The position numbers were made by a program, and so were the translations under genes. Source: an uncultured Prevotella sp. (GTDB lineage Bacteria; Bacteroidota; Bacteroidia; Bacteroidales; Bacteroidaceae). Taken from it: a stretch of 15,261 nt of DNA. Each line of letters begins with the position of its first letter. The first letter of the stretch is position 1. The DNA lies in assembly GCA_937892695.1 (NCBI GenBank), contig CALBJK010000044.1:1-15261 (forward strand), written 5' to 3'. Shown here piece after piece: positions 7,313-14,771 of this stretch. The notes under the pieces were generated by a model. That model did no database searches. It saw only the letters and a list, made by a program, of their open reading frames with translations, and was not told where the DNA came from.

Positions 7313-9261
7313 GAGAATATCAACTGACAGACTGGCTTCCGACGACAAAAAAGGAAGTGGAACTTCGCAAGTGGACATCGATTGATGTCATTTTATTCTC
7401 CGCTGATGCCTACGTCGACCACCCATCGTTTGGAGCTGCGGTTATAGGGCGTACATTGGAAGCTGCTGGCTATCGCGTTGCGATAGTTCCGCAGCCTGAC
7501 TGGCATGGTGATTTCCGCGATTTCAAAAAGTTAGGAAGGCCCAATTTGTTTTTTGGAATTGCACCAGGATGTATGGATTCGATGGTAAATAAATACACCG
7601 CCAATAAACGACTTCGATCTGAAGATGCTTATAGTCCTGACGGACGGCACGACTGTAGACCGGAGTACCCTACTATCGTCTATACCAGGATACTGAAAAA
7701 ACTCTATCCAAATGTGCCTGTTGTCCTTGGGGGCATTGAAGCTTCAATGCGAAGACTAACTCATTTTGATTATTGGAAAGGCAAACTGATGCGCTGCATA
7801 CTTTGTGAGTCGGGAGCAGACATGGTCATCTATGGTATGGGAGAAAAGCCAGTCGTACAGTTATGTGAGAATCTTAAAGCCGGCAAAGCAATAGGCGAAA
7901 TAAAAGATATTCCCCAGACCGTTTTCCTTTGTAAAAACGAGAAAGACATACCAGACGGAATAACTTCTGATGATATCGTTCTGAATAGCCATGAAGTATG
8001 TCTGAGAGACAAAAAAGCGCAAGCTGAAAACTTCAGACATATCGAAGAAGAGTCTAACAAGATACATGCGCAACGCCTTATTCAGGAAGTTGAAGGAAGT
8101 TATGCTATTGTCAATCCTCCGTTCCCACCAATGACGACAGAAGAACTGGATGCTTCGTTCGACTTGCCTTATACTCGTATGCCACACCCTAAGTATAAGA
8201 ACAAACGTATTCCGGCTTACGAAATGATCAAGTTCTCTGTCAACATTCACCGAGGTTGTTTTGGGGGATGTGCGTTCTGTACAATCAGTGCCCATCAAGG
8301 AAAATTCATAGTTTGTCGGAGCAAAGAAAGCATATTGAGAGAAGTCAAGAAAGTGGTTCTGATGCCTGATTTTAAAGGATATCTGTCCGACCTAGGTGGC
8401 CCTTCAGCCAATATGTACGGCATGGGAGGGCGTAACCGTAAAGCGTGTGAAAAATGTAAACGGCCTTCATGCATCAACCCACAAATCTGTCCGAATCTGA
8501 ATACTGACCATGGCCGACTTCTAGAAATATATCATGCTGTCGATGCTCTTCCGCAAATAAAGAAGAGTTTCATAGGCAGTGGTGTACGATACGACCTGTT
8601 ACTGCATGAGAGCAAAGACGAAAAGACAAATGAGGCCGCACGAGTTTATACAAAGGAATTAATTTGCAATCATGTCAGCGGACGTTTGAAGGTTGCTCCT
8701 GAGCATACTAGTGACGAAGTACTGAGACTTATGCGCAAGCCTTCGTTCTCACTATTTGGCAGATTCAAACAAATATTTGATAGAATCAACGAAAGAGAAA
8801 ATCTGAATCAGCAATTAATACCTTATTTCATCAGCAGTCATCCCGGATGCAGGGAAGAAGATATGGCGGAACTTGCAGTCTTGACAAAGCAACTAAATTT
8901 CCATCTTGAGCAGGTCCAGGACTTTACACCTACTCCCATGACAGTTAGTACAGAGATGTGGTATACAGGTTACGACCCTTACACTCTGAAGGAAGTATTC
9001 AGTGCGAGAACACCCAATCAGAAATTGGCTCAGCGCATGTTCTTTTTCTGGTATAAACCAGAGGAACGGCGTAATATAGAGCACGAACTTAAAAAAATCG
9101 GTCGTCCAGATTTGATAAAGAAACTGTATGCTAAATCAGATTATTCTCATTTGCATTACAAAGAAGAAGATAAAGGATTGCAAAATACCGCAAAGTCGTA
9201 CAAGGGGAGAGACGTAAATAAATCGAATGGGAAAAATATAAGAACCCACCGATACCGATAA
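7309..9261 (+). CDS. YgiQ family radical SAM protein
   Basis: A 650-residue cytoplasmic protein. The family has an N-terminal B12-binding-like/UPF0313 region, a radical SAM core and a C-terminal DUF3362 segment; the substrate is not known. The [4Fe-4S] SAM motif CX3CX2C is GCFGGCAFC, with C317, C321 and C324. Just after the family block DLGGPSANMYGMGG comes a second cysteine set, CEKCKRPSCINPQIC (C380, C383, C388, C394), which is also typical of YgiQ and may bind another cluster. The C-terminal region carries VQDFTPTPMTVSTEMWYTG and NQKLAQRMFFFW, marks of DUF3362, and ends in a basic tail. I chose the ATG at 7309 (ATGA overlap with the previous stop) over a TTG 30 bases upstream, because MREYQLTDWLPT is the expected family start. 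It ends 10 bases from rnpB, which is convergent. Confidence 0.94.
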   Translation: MREYQLTDWLPTTKKEVELRKWTSIDVILFSADAYVDHPSFGAAVIGRTLEAAGYRVAIVPQPDWHGDFRDFKKLGRPNLFFGIAPGCMDSMVNKYTANKRLRSEDAYSPDGRHDCRPEYPTIVYTRILKKLYPNVPVVLGGIEASMRRLTHFDYWKGKLMRCILCESGADMVIYGMGEKPVVQLCENLKAGKAIGEIKDIPQTVFLCKNEKDIPDGITSDDIVLNSHEVCLRDKKAQAENFRHIEEESNKIHAQRLIQEVEGSYAIVNPPFPPMTTEELDASFDLPYTRMPHPKYKNKRIPAYEMIKFSVNIHRGCFGGCAFCTISAHQGKFIVCRSKESILREVKKVVLMPDFKGYLSDLGGPSANMYGMGGRNRKACEKCKRPSCINPQICPNLNTDHGRLLEIYHAVDALPQIKKSFIGSGVRYDLLLHESKDEKTNEAARVYTKELICNHVSGRLKVAPEHTSDEVLRLMRKPSFSLFGRFKQIFDRINERENLNQQLIPYFISSHPGCREEDMAELAVLTKQLNFHLEQVQDFTPTPMTVSTEMWYTGYDPYTLKEVFSARTPNQKLAQRMFFFWYKPEERRNIEHELKKIGRPDLIKKLYAKSDYSHLHYKEEDKGLQNTAKSYKGRDVNKSNGKNIRTHRYR

Positions 9262-9263
9262 GC

Positions 9264-9270
9264 AAAAAAA
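9264..9270 (-). terminator. T tract at the 3' end of rnpB
   Basis: On the minus strand seven Ts follow directly after the 3' strand of RNase P helix P1. That strand is itself nearly palindromic (AGAC-ACT-GTCT), so helix plus U-run could serve as the termination signal. No separate hairpin is present. Confidence 0.45.
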
Positions 9271-9271
9271 T

Positions 9272-9653
9272 GAAGACAGTGTCTCTATAAGCCGGGTTCT
9301 GTTCTTCTTCACTTCACTGTAATAGTGAAAAAGCGTCTGCCATTTATCTACCATATAAGTCACCTCATACGTCAAGCGTTCTACCCTCCATCGTAAATCG
9401 GACGGGCAATCCTCGGACGATGGTTTACGCGAACTTGCAGCCTCCAGAAAGCACAGCCCGATAGTCACCTACCGACTGGTAGTCTCTTACACTACCTTCT
9501 CACCCTTGCCATCCTTTCGTATGGCGGTTGTTTTCTTCTGCCAAATCCTGCTGTCACCAACAGCTTCCAGTTTAAGAAGTGGAGCACCCTACGCTGCCCG
9601 GACTTTCCTCTCGTATGTAAATTGTACCAGCGACAGACCGAGACACTGTCTTC
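9272..9653 (-). ncRNA. rnpB: RNase P RNA (catalytic RNA of ribonuclease P)
   Basis: A class A RNase P RNA of about 382 bases, which matures the 5' ends of tRNAs together with the RnpA protein. The conserved 5' core AGAGGAAAGTCCGGGC is on the minus strand at 9596-9611 and the conserved 3' core ACAGAACCCGGCTTA at 9288-9302; together they form P4. The ends form a perfect 14-bp P1 helix (9640-9653 with 9272-9285), which fixes the boundaries. An internal GTAAGAG element with flanking complementary arms, near 9465-9500, matches the conserved specificity-domain region. Short open frames on both strands across this interval have no protein character. The predicted start from the promoter agrees with the P1 5' end to within a few bases. 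Confidence 0.96.
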
Positions 9654-9659
9654 TCTGTG

Positions 9660-9691
9660 CAAAATTAATCAATCTCTCCGAAATAGTCAAA
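9660..9691 (-). promoter_or_regulatory. rnpB promoter
   Basis: On the minus strand, TAATTTTG at 9660-9667 matches the -7 consensus TAnnTTTG, and TTTG at 9688-9691 forms the -33 box with a 20-base spacer, which is optimal for the Bacteroidetes housekeeping sigma factor. The predicted start falls at about 9653-9655, exactly at the first base of helix P1. The -33 box lies inside the T run of the preceding terminator. Confidence 0.8.
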
Positions 9692-9738
9692 AAAAACAGC
9701 CATTAATAGAATAAGAAAAACATATTCTATTAATGGCT
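9689..9738 (-). terminator. Intrinsic terminator of the phosphoglucomutase gene
   Basis: A perfect 16-bp inverted repeat (AGCCATTAATAGAATA at 9698-9713, TATTCTATTAATGGCT at 9723-9738) with a 9-base loop lies 26 bases past the phosphoglucomutase stop. On the minus strand it is followed by a G and then eight Ts (9689-9696). This is a classic rho-independent terminator for the leftward gene. In the rightward direction there is no T run, so it would not act as a strong terminator for ygiQ read-through. Confidence 0.88.
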
Positions 9739-9764
9739 ACTATACCGTTAAAGAAAAATATCAA

Positions 9765-11513
9765 TCAATCGAGTTTCAGGCTCTTCTTGATGGCTTCAAT
9801 CTTTTCAGCACCTTCTTTTTCGCAACGCTCGTAGCATCCGCTACACTTCATGCATCCTTTTACCTCTAGGTAAAACTTAATCTTTGGCTCTGTACCTGAA
9901 GGACGAACGCTTACTTTAGTATCGTCCTCACAGAACCACTGTAGCACATTGCTCGTTGTCGGCATTACAAGATCTTTTACATTACCTTTGTCATCGTGTT
10001 CTTTGAGTGTGAGATAGTCTTTCACGCGAACCACTTTGCTTCCACCGAGTTCTGTAGGTGGATTCTTGCGGAAGTTGTCCATCATGGCTCTAATCTCATC
10101 AGCACCTGTCTTTCCGGGACGTACAACGTTGACGGTGAATTCTTTAGAATAACCATATTCCAAATATACATCCATCAACAGGTCGTAGAGTGTCTTCCCC
10201 TTGTCTTTGGCGTAGGCACATATTTCGGCGAGCAAAGAACAAGCTGATACTGCATCCTTGTCGCGTACAAAGTCTTCAGCAAGGAATCCATAGCTTTCTT
10301 CACCGCCGCCTATGTATTTCTGCTTACCTTCTGAAAGTGCGATTTCGCGTGCTATCCATTTAAAGCCCGTATATACATCGCGCATTTCTATATTCTGCTT
10401 GTCAGCAATCTTGCGTATTACTTCTGTAGTTACGATAGTCTTAACGATGAAGTCTGTCGGTTTCAGAAGTTTCTTCTGCTTTCTGTTAGTTATGATATAG
10501 TAAAGGAAGATAAGACATGTCTGGTTACCGTTTACCAACACCCATTCACCCTTGTCATTCTTACAAGCCATTCCTACACGGTCAGCATCAGGATCGCTAG
10601 CCATGACAATATCAGCGTCCAGAGCTTTTGCGTCGCGAAGAGCCAATGTCAAAGCTTCGCCGTATTCAGGATTCGGACTCTTCACTGTCGGGAAGTCACC
10701 GCTTCTTACCATCTGCTCTTTCACGCAGTGGACATTCTCAAACCCCCACAGTTTAAGGCTTCTTGGAATCAGCATCATACCGGTACCATGAAGCGGAGTA
10801 TAAACAATCTTAAGATCTTTCTGGCGTTTTATAACCTCCGGGTCGATTGATACAGTGTGAATCTTATCAAGATATATTTTGTCGATTTCCTCTCCGATAA
10901 TCTGTATCAACGCTTTGTTACCGCTAAATTTTACATCTTCAATCTTGACTTTATTAACCTCGTCAATGATTCCTGTGTCGTGAGGAGGAAGCACTTGTGC
11001 TCCGTCTTCCCAATAAGCTTTATATCCGTTGTATTCGCGCGGGTTGTGAGATGCTGTGATGTTTACACCACCTTGGCATCCGAAGTGACGTATCGCGAAC
11101 GAACATTCCGGAGTAGGACGCATATCGTCAAACAAGTAAACTTTTATACCGTTTGATGAGAAAATGTCAGCTACGGTCTCAGCGAACAGACGGCTGTTGT
11201 TACGGCAGTCATGGCATACTACGACTGATATGTGTTCGCGGTTGGCGAAGTTTTTCTTCAAATAGTTGGCAAAGCCTTGCGTAGCCATTCCAACAGTGTA
11301 AATATTCATTCTATTTGAGCCTGCTCCCATTATACCACGCAGACCGCCTGTTCCGAACTCTAAAGCCTTATAAAATGAATCTATGAGATTTGTCTTGTCG
11401 CTATCGTCCAGCATTTTCTGAACTTCTTTGCGAGTGTTTTCGTCAAACGACGGTGAAAGCCACTGTTTGGCTCTCGCCTCACACTGGGCTATTAATTCCT
11501 TATTTGTTTCCAT
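9765..11513 (-). CDS. Phosphoglucomutase/phosphomannomutase (alpha-D-phosphohexomutase family)
   Basis: A 582-residue cytoplasmic enzyme that interconverts hexose 1- and 6-phosphates, feeding nucleotide-sugar and glycogen synthesis. All four family loops are present: phosphoserine loop TASHNP at 153-158 (S155 carries the phosphate), metal loop DPDADR at 307-312, sugar-recognition loop GGEESYGF at 403-410, and phosphate-binding loop RPSGTEPK at 537-544. The length fits the PgcA-like PGM/PMM group. I chose the ATG at 11513 (METNKEL...) rather than an upstream in-frame GTG at 11543, because the predicted transcription start falls between them. Unusual: just before the last helix there is a cysteine cluster, C554, C557, C560 and C564 (CX2CX2CX3C), which I do not expect in this family. 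It has its own promoter and a strong terminator, so it is probably monocistronic. Confidence 0.93.
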   Translation of the reverse strand: METNKELIAQCEARAKQWLSPSFDENTRKEVQKMLDDSDKTNLIDSFYKALEFGTGGLRGIMGAGSNRMNIYTVGMATQGFANYLKKNFANREHISVVVCHDCRNNSRLFAETVADIFSSNGIKVYLFDDMRPTPECSFAIRHFGCQGGVNITASHNPREYNGYKAYWEDGAQVLPPHDTGIIDEVNKVKIEDVKFSGNKALIQIIGEEIDKIYLDKIHTVSIDPEVIKRQKDLKIVYTPLHGTGMMLIPRSLKLWGFENVHCVKEQMVRSGDFPTVKSPNPEYGEALTLALRDAKALDADIVMASDPDADRVGMACKNDKGEWVLVNGNQTCLIFLYYIITNRKQKKLLKPTDFIVKTIVTTEVIRKIADKQNIEMRDVYTGFKWIAREIALSEGKQKYIGGGEESYGFLAEDFVRDKDAVSACSLLAEICAYAKDKGKTLYDLLMDVYLEYGYSKEFTVNVVRPGKTGADEIRAMMDNFRKNPPTELGGSKVVRVKDYLTLKEHDDKGNVKDLVMPTTSNVLQWFCEDDTKVSVRPSGTEPKIKFYLEVKGCMKCSGCYERCEKEGAEKIEAIKKSLKLD

Positions 11514-11545
11514 ATTGTTTGTTTTGTTGGGTTTATTCTTCACTA

Positions 11546-11553
11546 CAAAGATA
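11546..11553 (-). promoter_or_regulatory. Promoter -7 box of the phosphoglucomutase gene
   Basis: The minus strand reads TATCTTTG, an exact TAnnTTTG match. A TTTG 16 bases further upstream is a candidate -33 box, though the spacing is shorter than usual. Transcription would begin near 11540, giving a leader of about 26 bases before the ATG at 11513. The 96-base interval between the two genes holds no clear terminator hairpin for the guaA/DUF5715 transcript. Confidence 0.6.
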
Positions 11554-11609
11554 GCCTTTTAGATTGAAACAAAAGACTGTCAGAGTATAAATTTACGCAA
11601 TATTCACAC

Positions 11610-12416
11610 TCATTTCACTGTTATGTGAAAGCATCCTTGGTGTACTTCATATTTGATGTGGCACATTCCACGTTCGCGCATGTCATTCAGTACTTCGCTC
11701 AAGACCCATTTAAGCGTGTCGTTCCTGACCTTACGCATCTTTGGGCCACCTGGTGCCTCTACCGTTTTATAACGGTTATAACACACGTCAAAAGTTGTAC
11801 CATAAAGATGGCAGCTATTGGGTTTCGCGTTTTGGTTGTGTCCCCTTAGTTGGTCGATATCTGCCTTGCTGCGAAGCACACTTGTCACAATGATTTTATG
11901 GAGTGGAATACCTTTTATTTGTAGACTGTCAAAGAAGTTACGTCCTATATCATGGAGGAGTATTGAAGCCTTTGGAACTAAATAGGGTATGCTGTTCCTC
12001 AATTTATCCACATGATAATACGGACTGCTCCCGATGTAGACAAGTTCTGATTTACGTTTCTCTGCATCAGCTCTGTCCATAACCGGACTAACACCATACT
12101 TCATCGCAGAAATGAGCTGGATATCATTTTGGTCGGGAAATGCTTTTCCAAAATTTGGAACACTGTATATCCGATTCTTAACAACAGAACCGTCGGAATG
12201 TAAAAAACGAGAACGGCCATTTGTAGAATATGGACCTGAACTAATAAGTAACGTATCATCCGTATCATTCTGTTCTTCCTTGATTTTCGTACTGTCAGAA
12301 GAATCGTCATTTACCCGCCTGTCATCTGCTACAGACGGGTAAACAGCTCTAACAATCGCAAGGAATATTACAACAATTCCAAAACCTTGGAGATAACCTT
12401 TTTTTGTCAGTTTCAT
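11610..12416 (-). CDS. DUF5715 family protein, predicted exported DD-peptidase-like (M15 fold)
   Basis: A 268-residue protein with an N-terminal hydrophobic segment (residues 10-28, after MKLTKKGYLQ) that is either an uncleaved anchor or a signal peptide, followed by a polar, low-complexity linker at about 31-58 (DDRRVNDDSSDSTKIKEE). The C-terminal domain carries SCHLYGTTFD at 201-210, matching the SxHxxGxxxD zinc motif of M15/LAS peptidases (H203 and D210 as ligands), and ends EVHQGCFHITV, where E257 could be the catalytic base and H264 (or H259) the third ligand. An upstream TSVLRS at 178-183 matches the conserved Ser/Arg strand. This suggests a periplasmic peptidoglycan peptidase or binding protein; activity is not shown. 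It starts 8 bases after the guaA stop and is probably co-transcribed. The DUF assignment is from memory of similar Bacteroidales proteins. Confidence 0.8.
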   Translation of the reverse strand: MKLTKKGYLQGFGIVVIFLAIVRAVYPSVADDRRVNDDSSDSTKIKEEQNDTDDTLLISSGPYSTNGRSRFLHSDGSVVKNRIYSVPNFGKAFPDQNDIQLISAMKYGVSPVMDRADAEKRKSELVYIGSSPYYHVDKLRNSIPYLVPKASILLHDIGRNFFDSLQIKGIPLHKIIVTSVLRSKADIDQLRGHNQNAKPNSCHLYGTTFDVCYNRYKTVEAPGGPKMRKVRNDTLKWVLSEVLNDMRERGMCHIKYEVHQGCFHITVK

Positions 12417-12424
12417 CGTTCAGT

Positions 12425-13969
12425 CTACTCCCACTCTATTGTCGATGGCGGTTTTGAAGAAATGTCGTAGCAAACGCGGTTTACTCCTTTTACTTTATTT
12501 ATTATTTCGTTTGACACTTTAGCCATGAAATCGTAAGGGAGATGCGCCCAGTCGGCGGTCATAGCATCGGTACTGGTAACGGCTCTTAAAGCAACAGGAT
12601 GTTCGTATGTACGTTCATCACCCATAACTCCTACGCTGCGGATTGTAGAAAGCAGAACTGTTCCTGCTTGCCACACCTTGTCGTATAGACATTCTCCGTC
12701 TTCACAAGTATAATTGAGCATACTTTCAATATAGATGTCGTCTGCATCTTGAAGAATACGTACCTTCTCTCGGGTTATATCACCGAGAATGCGTACTGCC
12801 AGTCCGGGTCCAGGGAACGGATGACGCTTGATGAGTCTCTCAGGCATTTGCAACTGATGTCCTACACGACGCACTTCGTCCTTGAAGAGCCATTTCAACG
12901 GCTCGCATAATTTCAGATGCATATCCTTTGGAAGTCCTCCAACATTGTGGTGACTTTTAATGACCATGCCTGTAATGCTTAAACTTTCAATGCGGTCCGG
13001 ATATATAGTACCTTGTGCCAGCCATTTGGCATCGGTTATCTTCTTGGCTTCGGCATTGAATACCTCAACGAAATCCCGGCCGATAATCTTACGCTTCTGC
13101 TCTGGGTCTATTACACCTTCGAGATCTTTGAAGAACTTGTCGCTTGCATCTACTCCAATGACATTCAAGCCAAGACCTTTATACGCATCCATTACTTTGG
13201 AAAATTCGTTTTTACGCAACATCCCATGGTCAACGAATATACATGTGAGGTTTTTTCCGATTGCGCGATTGAGCAATACAGCGCATACTGATGAGTCGAC
13301 CCCACCGCTAAGTCCCAAAATAACACGGTCGTCACCAAGCTGCGTTTTCAACTCTTCTACTGTCGTATCGACAAATGAAGCTGGGCTCCATTCTTGACGG
13401 CTTCCGCAAATGTCTACAACGAAATTCTTCAGAAGCAAGCTGCCTTGCGTGGTATGAAATACTTCAGGATGGAACTGAACGGCCCACAACGGATTTTTGC
13501 TACTTGCAAAAGCTGCATATTTCACGTCGGCTGTAGATGCTATTACATGGCAGTCTGACGGTATAGCTGTGATGCTGTCACCGTGACTCATCCAAACCTG
13601 AGAATTCGGCTCAAATCCATGAAACAATGGATCGAAACCATCAAAAGTCTGCAAATGAGCACGTCCATATTCGCGTGTATTAGCCTTCTCCACCCTACCA
13701 CCATTGGAGTTTGCAATGAACTGGGCACCGTAACAAATACCTAATACAGGATATTTGCCAACAAATTTGCTCAAGTCGGTTTTGAATGCCTTCGAATCAT
13801 GCACCGAATAAGGTGAACCGCTCAGTATAACACCGATGATTCCTTCTTCATTCTTAGGAAACTTGTTATAAGGCAAAATCTCGCAGAAGGTATCAAGTTC
13901 ACGCACCCTACGTCCTATCAGTTGAGTCGTCTGCGAACCAAAGTCCAATATTATTATCTTCTGTTGCAT
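12425..13969 (-). CDS. guaA: GMP synthase, glutamine-hydrolysing
   Basis: A 514-residue cytoplasmic enzyme that converts XMP to GMP with glutamine and ATP, the last step of de novo guanine nucleotide synthesis. The N-terminal class I glutamine amidotransferase domain has the nucleophile C79 in GICYG, with H167 and E169 in QFHPE. The ATP pyrophosphatase domain has the PP-loop SGGVDSS at 221-227. The C-terminal dimerisation domain ends with the invariant PPSTIEWE. I chose the ATG at 13969 (MQQKIIILDFGSQ), which matches the family start; an upstream in-frame TTG overlaps the preceding gene and is unlikely. The start lies 1 base after the stop of the nucleotidyltransferase gene, so the two are almost certainly translationally coupled. 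All catalytic residues are present and the length is normal. Confidence 0.97.
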   Translation of the reverse strand: MQQKIIILDFGSQTTQLIGRRVRELDTFCEILPYNKFPKNEEGIIGVILSGSPYSVHDSKAFKTDLSKFVGKYPVLGICYGAQFIANSNGGRVEKANTREYGRAHLQTFDGFDPLFHGFEPNSQVWMSHGDSITAIPSDCHVIASTADVKYAAFASSKNPLWAVQFHPEVFHTTQGSLLLKNFVVDICGSRQEWSPASFVDTTVEELKTQLGDDRVILGLSGGVDSSVCAVLLNRAIGKNLTCIFVDHGMLRKNEFSKVMDAYKGLGLNVIGVDASDKFFKDLEGVIDPEQKRKIIGRDFVEVFNAEAKKITDAKWLAQGTIYPDRIESLSITGMVIKSHHNVGGLPKDMHLKLCEPLKWLFKDEVRRVGHQLQMPERLIKRHPFPGPGLAVRILGDITREKVRILQDADDIYIESMLNYTCEDGECLYDKVWQAGTVLLSTIRSVGVMGDERTYEHPVALRAVTSTDAMTADWAHLPYDFMAKVSNEIINKVKGVNRVCYDISSKPPSTIEWE

Positions 13970-13970
13970 A

Positions 13971-14726
13971 TTATGGATTTTGAATAAATTTATTCTCGTT
14001 TTGTTTTTTGACAAACAGTTCAGCTTCTTTCAGCGTATCCAGTTTACCAACATCAAGAAGCTGTAAATCTTTTTTAAAGACTCCTTGTATATCTATTTTA
14101 TCACACATTCTCAAATAGAAGTCCATTATTCCGAACTTATCAGGAAAGTCGGACATAAATGGGAATGCGTCTTCTCTTAGAACATGAATGCCAGAAAAGG
14201 CAAACATATTATAGTCTTTCGGATTAATATTACCGTATGGACTTTTCACTTCACCTGTCTCGATATTTGTCCATCCTTTCAACTTCATGTCATCATCAAA
14301 AAGCAGGTATCGCTTAGTTTTACGTTCGCTTACAAGCAATGTTGCCGTATGCCCATTTGAAGATTTGTAAAAATCCTCCAATGAGACGTTGCTAAGGATG
14401 TCAACATTATGAATTAATATTGGCATGTGCGGTATGAACAATGGCAAAGCCTTGCGTATTCCTCCTCCTGTATCAAGGAGAAATTCACTTTCGATAGAAA
14501 TATGGATGTCCATACCGAAGTTATTGTTTTCTGCAAGGTATTCGATAATTTGATTTGCAAAATGATGGACATTCACAACAATTCGTCCAGCACCGGCTTT
14601 TCTTAGTTTATCCAGTACAATCTTTATCAATGGTTCACCTCCGACTCTTACCAATGCTTTAGGCATCGTATCGGTGAGTGGCTTAAGCCGTGTTCCAAGA
14701 CCGGCTGCAAATATCATTGCTTGCAT
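13971..14726 (-). CDS. Sugar nucleotidyltransferase, MurU-like (probable MurNAc-1-phosphate uridylyltransferase)
   Basis: A 251-residue cytoplasmic nucleotidyltransferase that would join a sugar 1-phosphate to a nucleotide. The signature GLGTRLKPLTDTMPKALV (9-26) has the pyrophosphorylase pattern GxGTRxxPxT..xPK, with K23 at the sugar-phosphate contact. LDTGGGI at 84-90 and NVDILSN with metal-binding D109 follow the family; a C-terminal LLDVGKLDTLKEA resembles the usual end with the second metal aspartate. Size and arrangement match MurU, which makes UDP-MurNAc from MurNAc 1-phosphate and UTP, better than RmlA or GlmU. The gene sits 45 bases after a RapZ-domain gene and 1 base before guaA. 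The substrate is an inference from family resemblance and neighbours; mannose-1-phosphate or glucose-1-phosphate transfer is possible. Confidence 0.85.
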   Translation of the reverse strand: MQAMIFAAGLGTRLKPLTDTMPKALVRVGGEPLIKIVLDKLRKAGAGRIVVNVHHFANQIIEYLAENNNFGMDIHISIESEFLLDTGGGIRKALPLFIPHMPILIHNVDILSNVSLEDFYKSSNGHTATLLVSERKTKRYLLFDDDMKLKGWTNIETGEVKSPYGNINPKDYNMFAFSGIHVLREDAFPFMSDFPDKFGIMDFYLRMCDKIDIQGVFKKDLQLLDVGKLDTLKEAELFVKKQNENKFIQNP

Positions 14727-14771
14727 AATTCTGTTCTAAATTAACATCAGACACGTTTTGTTTCTTACAGG

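Noticed and set aside
9272..9653. The 14-bp GAAGACAGTGTCTC/GAGACACTGTCTTC pair as terminal inverted repeats of a small mobile element
   Set aside because: The pair is exactly the P1 helix that closes RNase P RNA; there is no target duplication or transposase.
9136..9706. Open frames on both strands across 9136-9468 (minus) and 9506-9706 (plus)
   Set aside because: They overlap rnpB or the end of ygiQ, have no protein-family character, and the interval is fully explained by the RNase P RNA core elements and P1 helix.
11514..11543. Upstream GTG start for the phosphoglucomutase, adding 10 residues
   Set aside because: It lies at or before the predicted transcription start, and the added residues (Lys/Asn-rich) are not family-like; the ATG at 11513 fits better.
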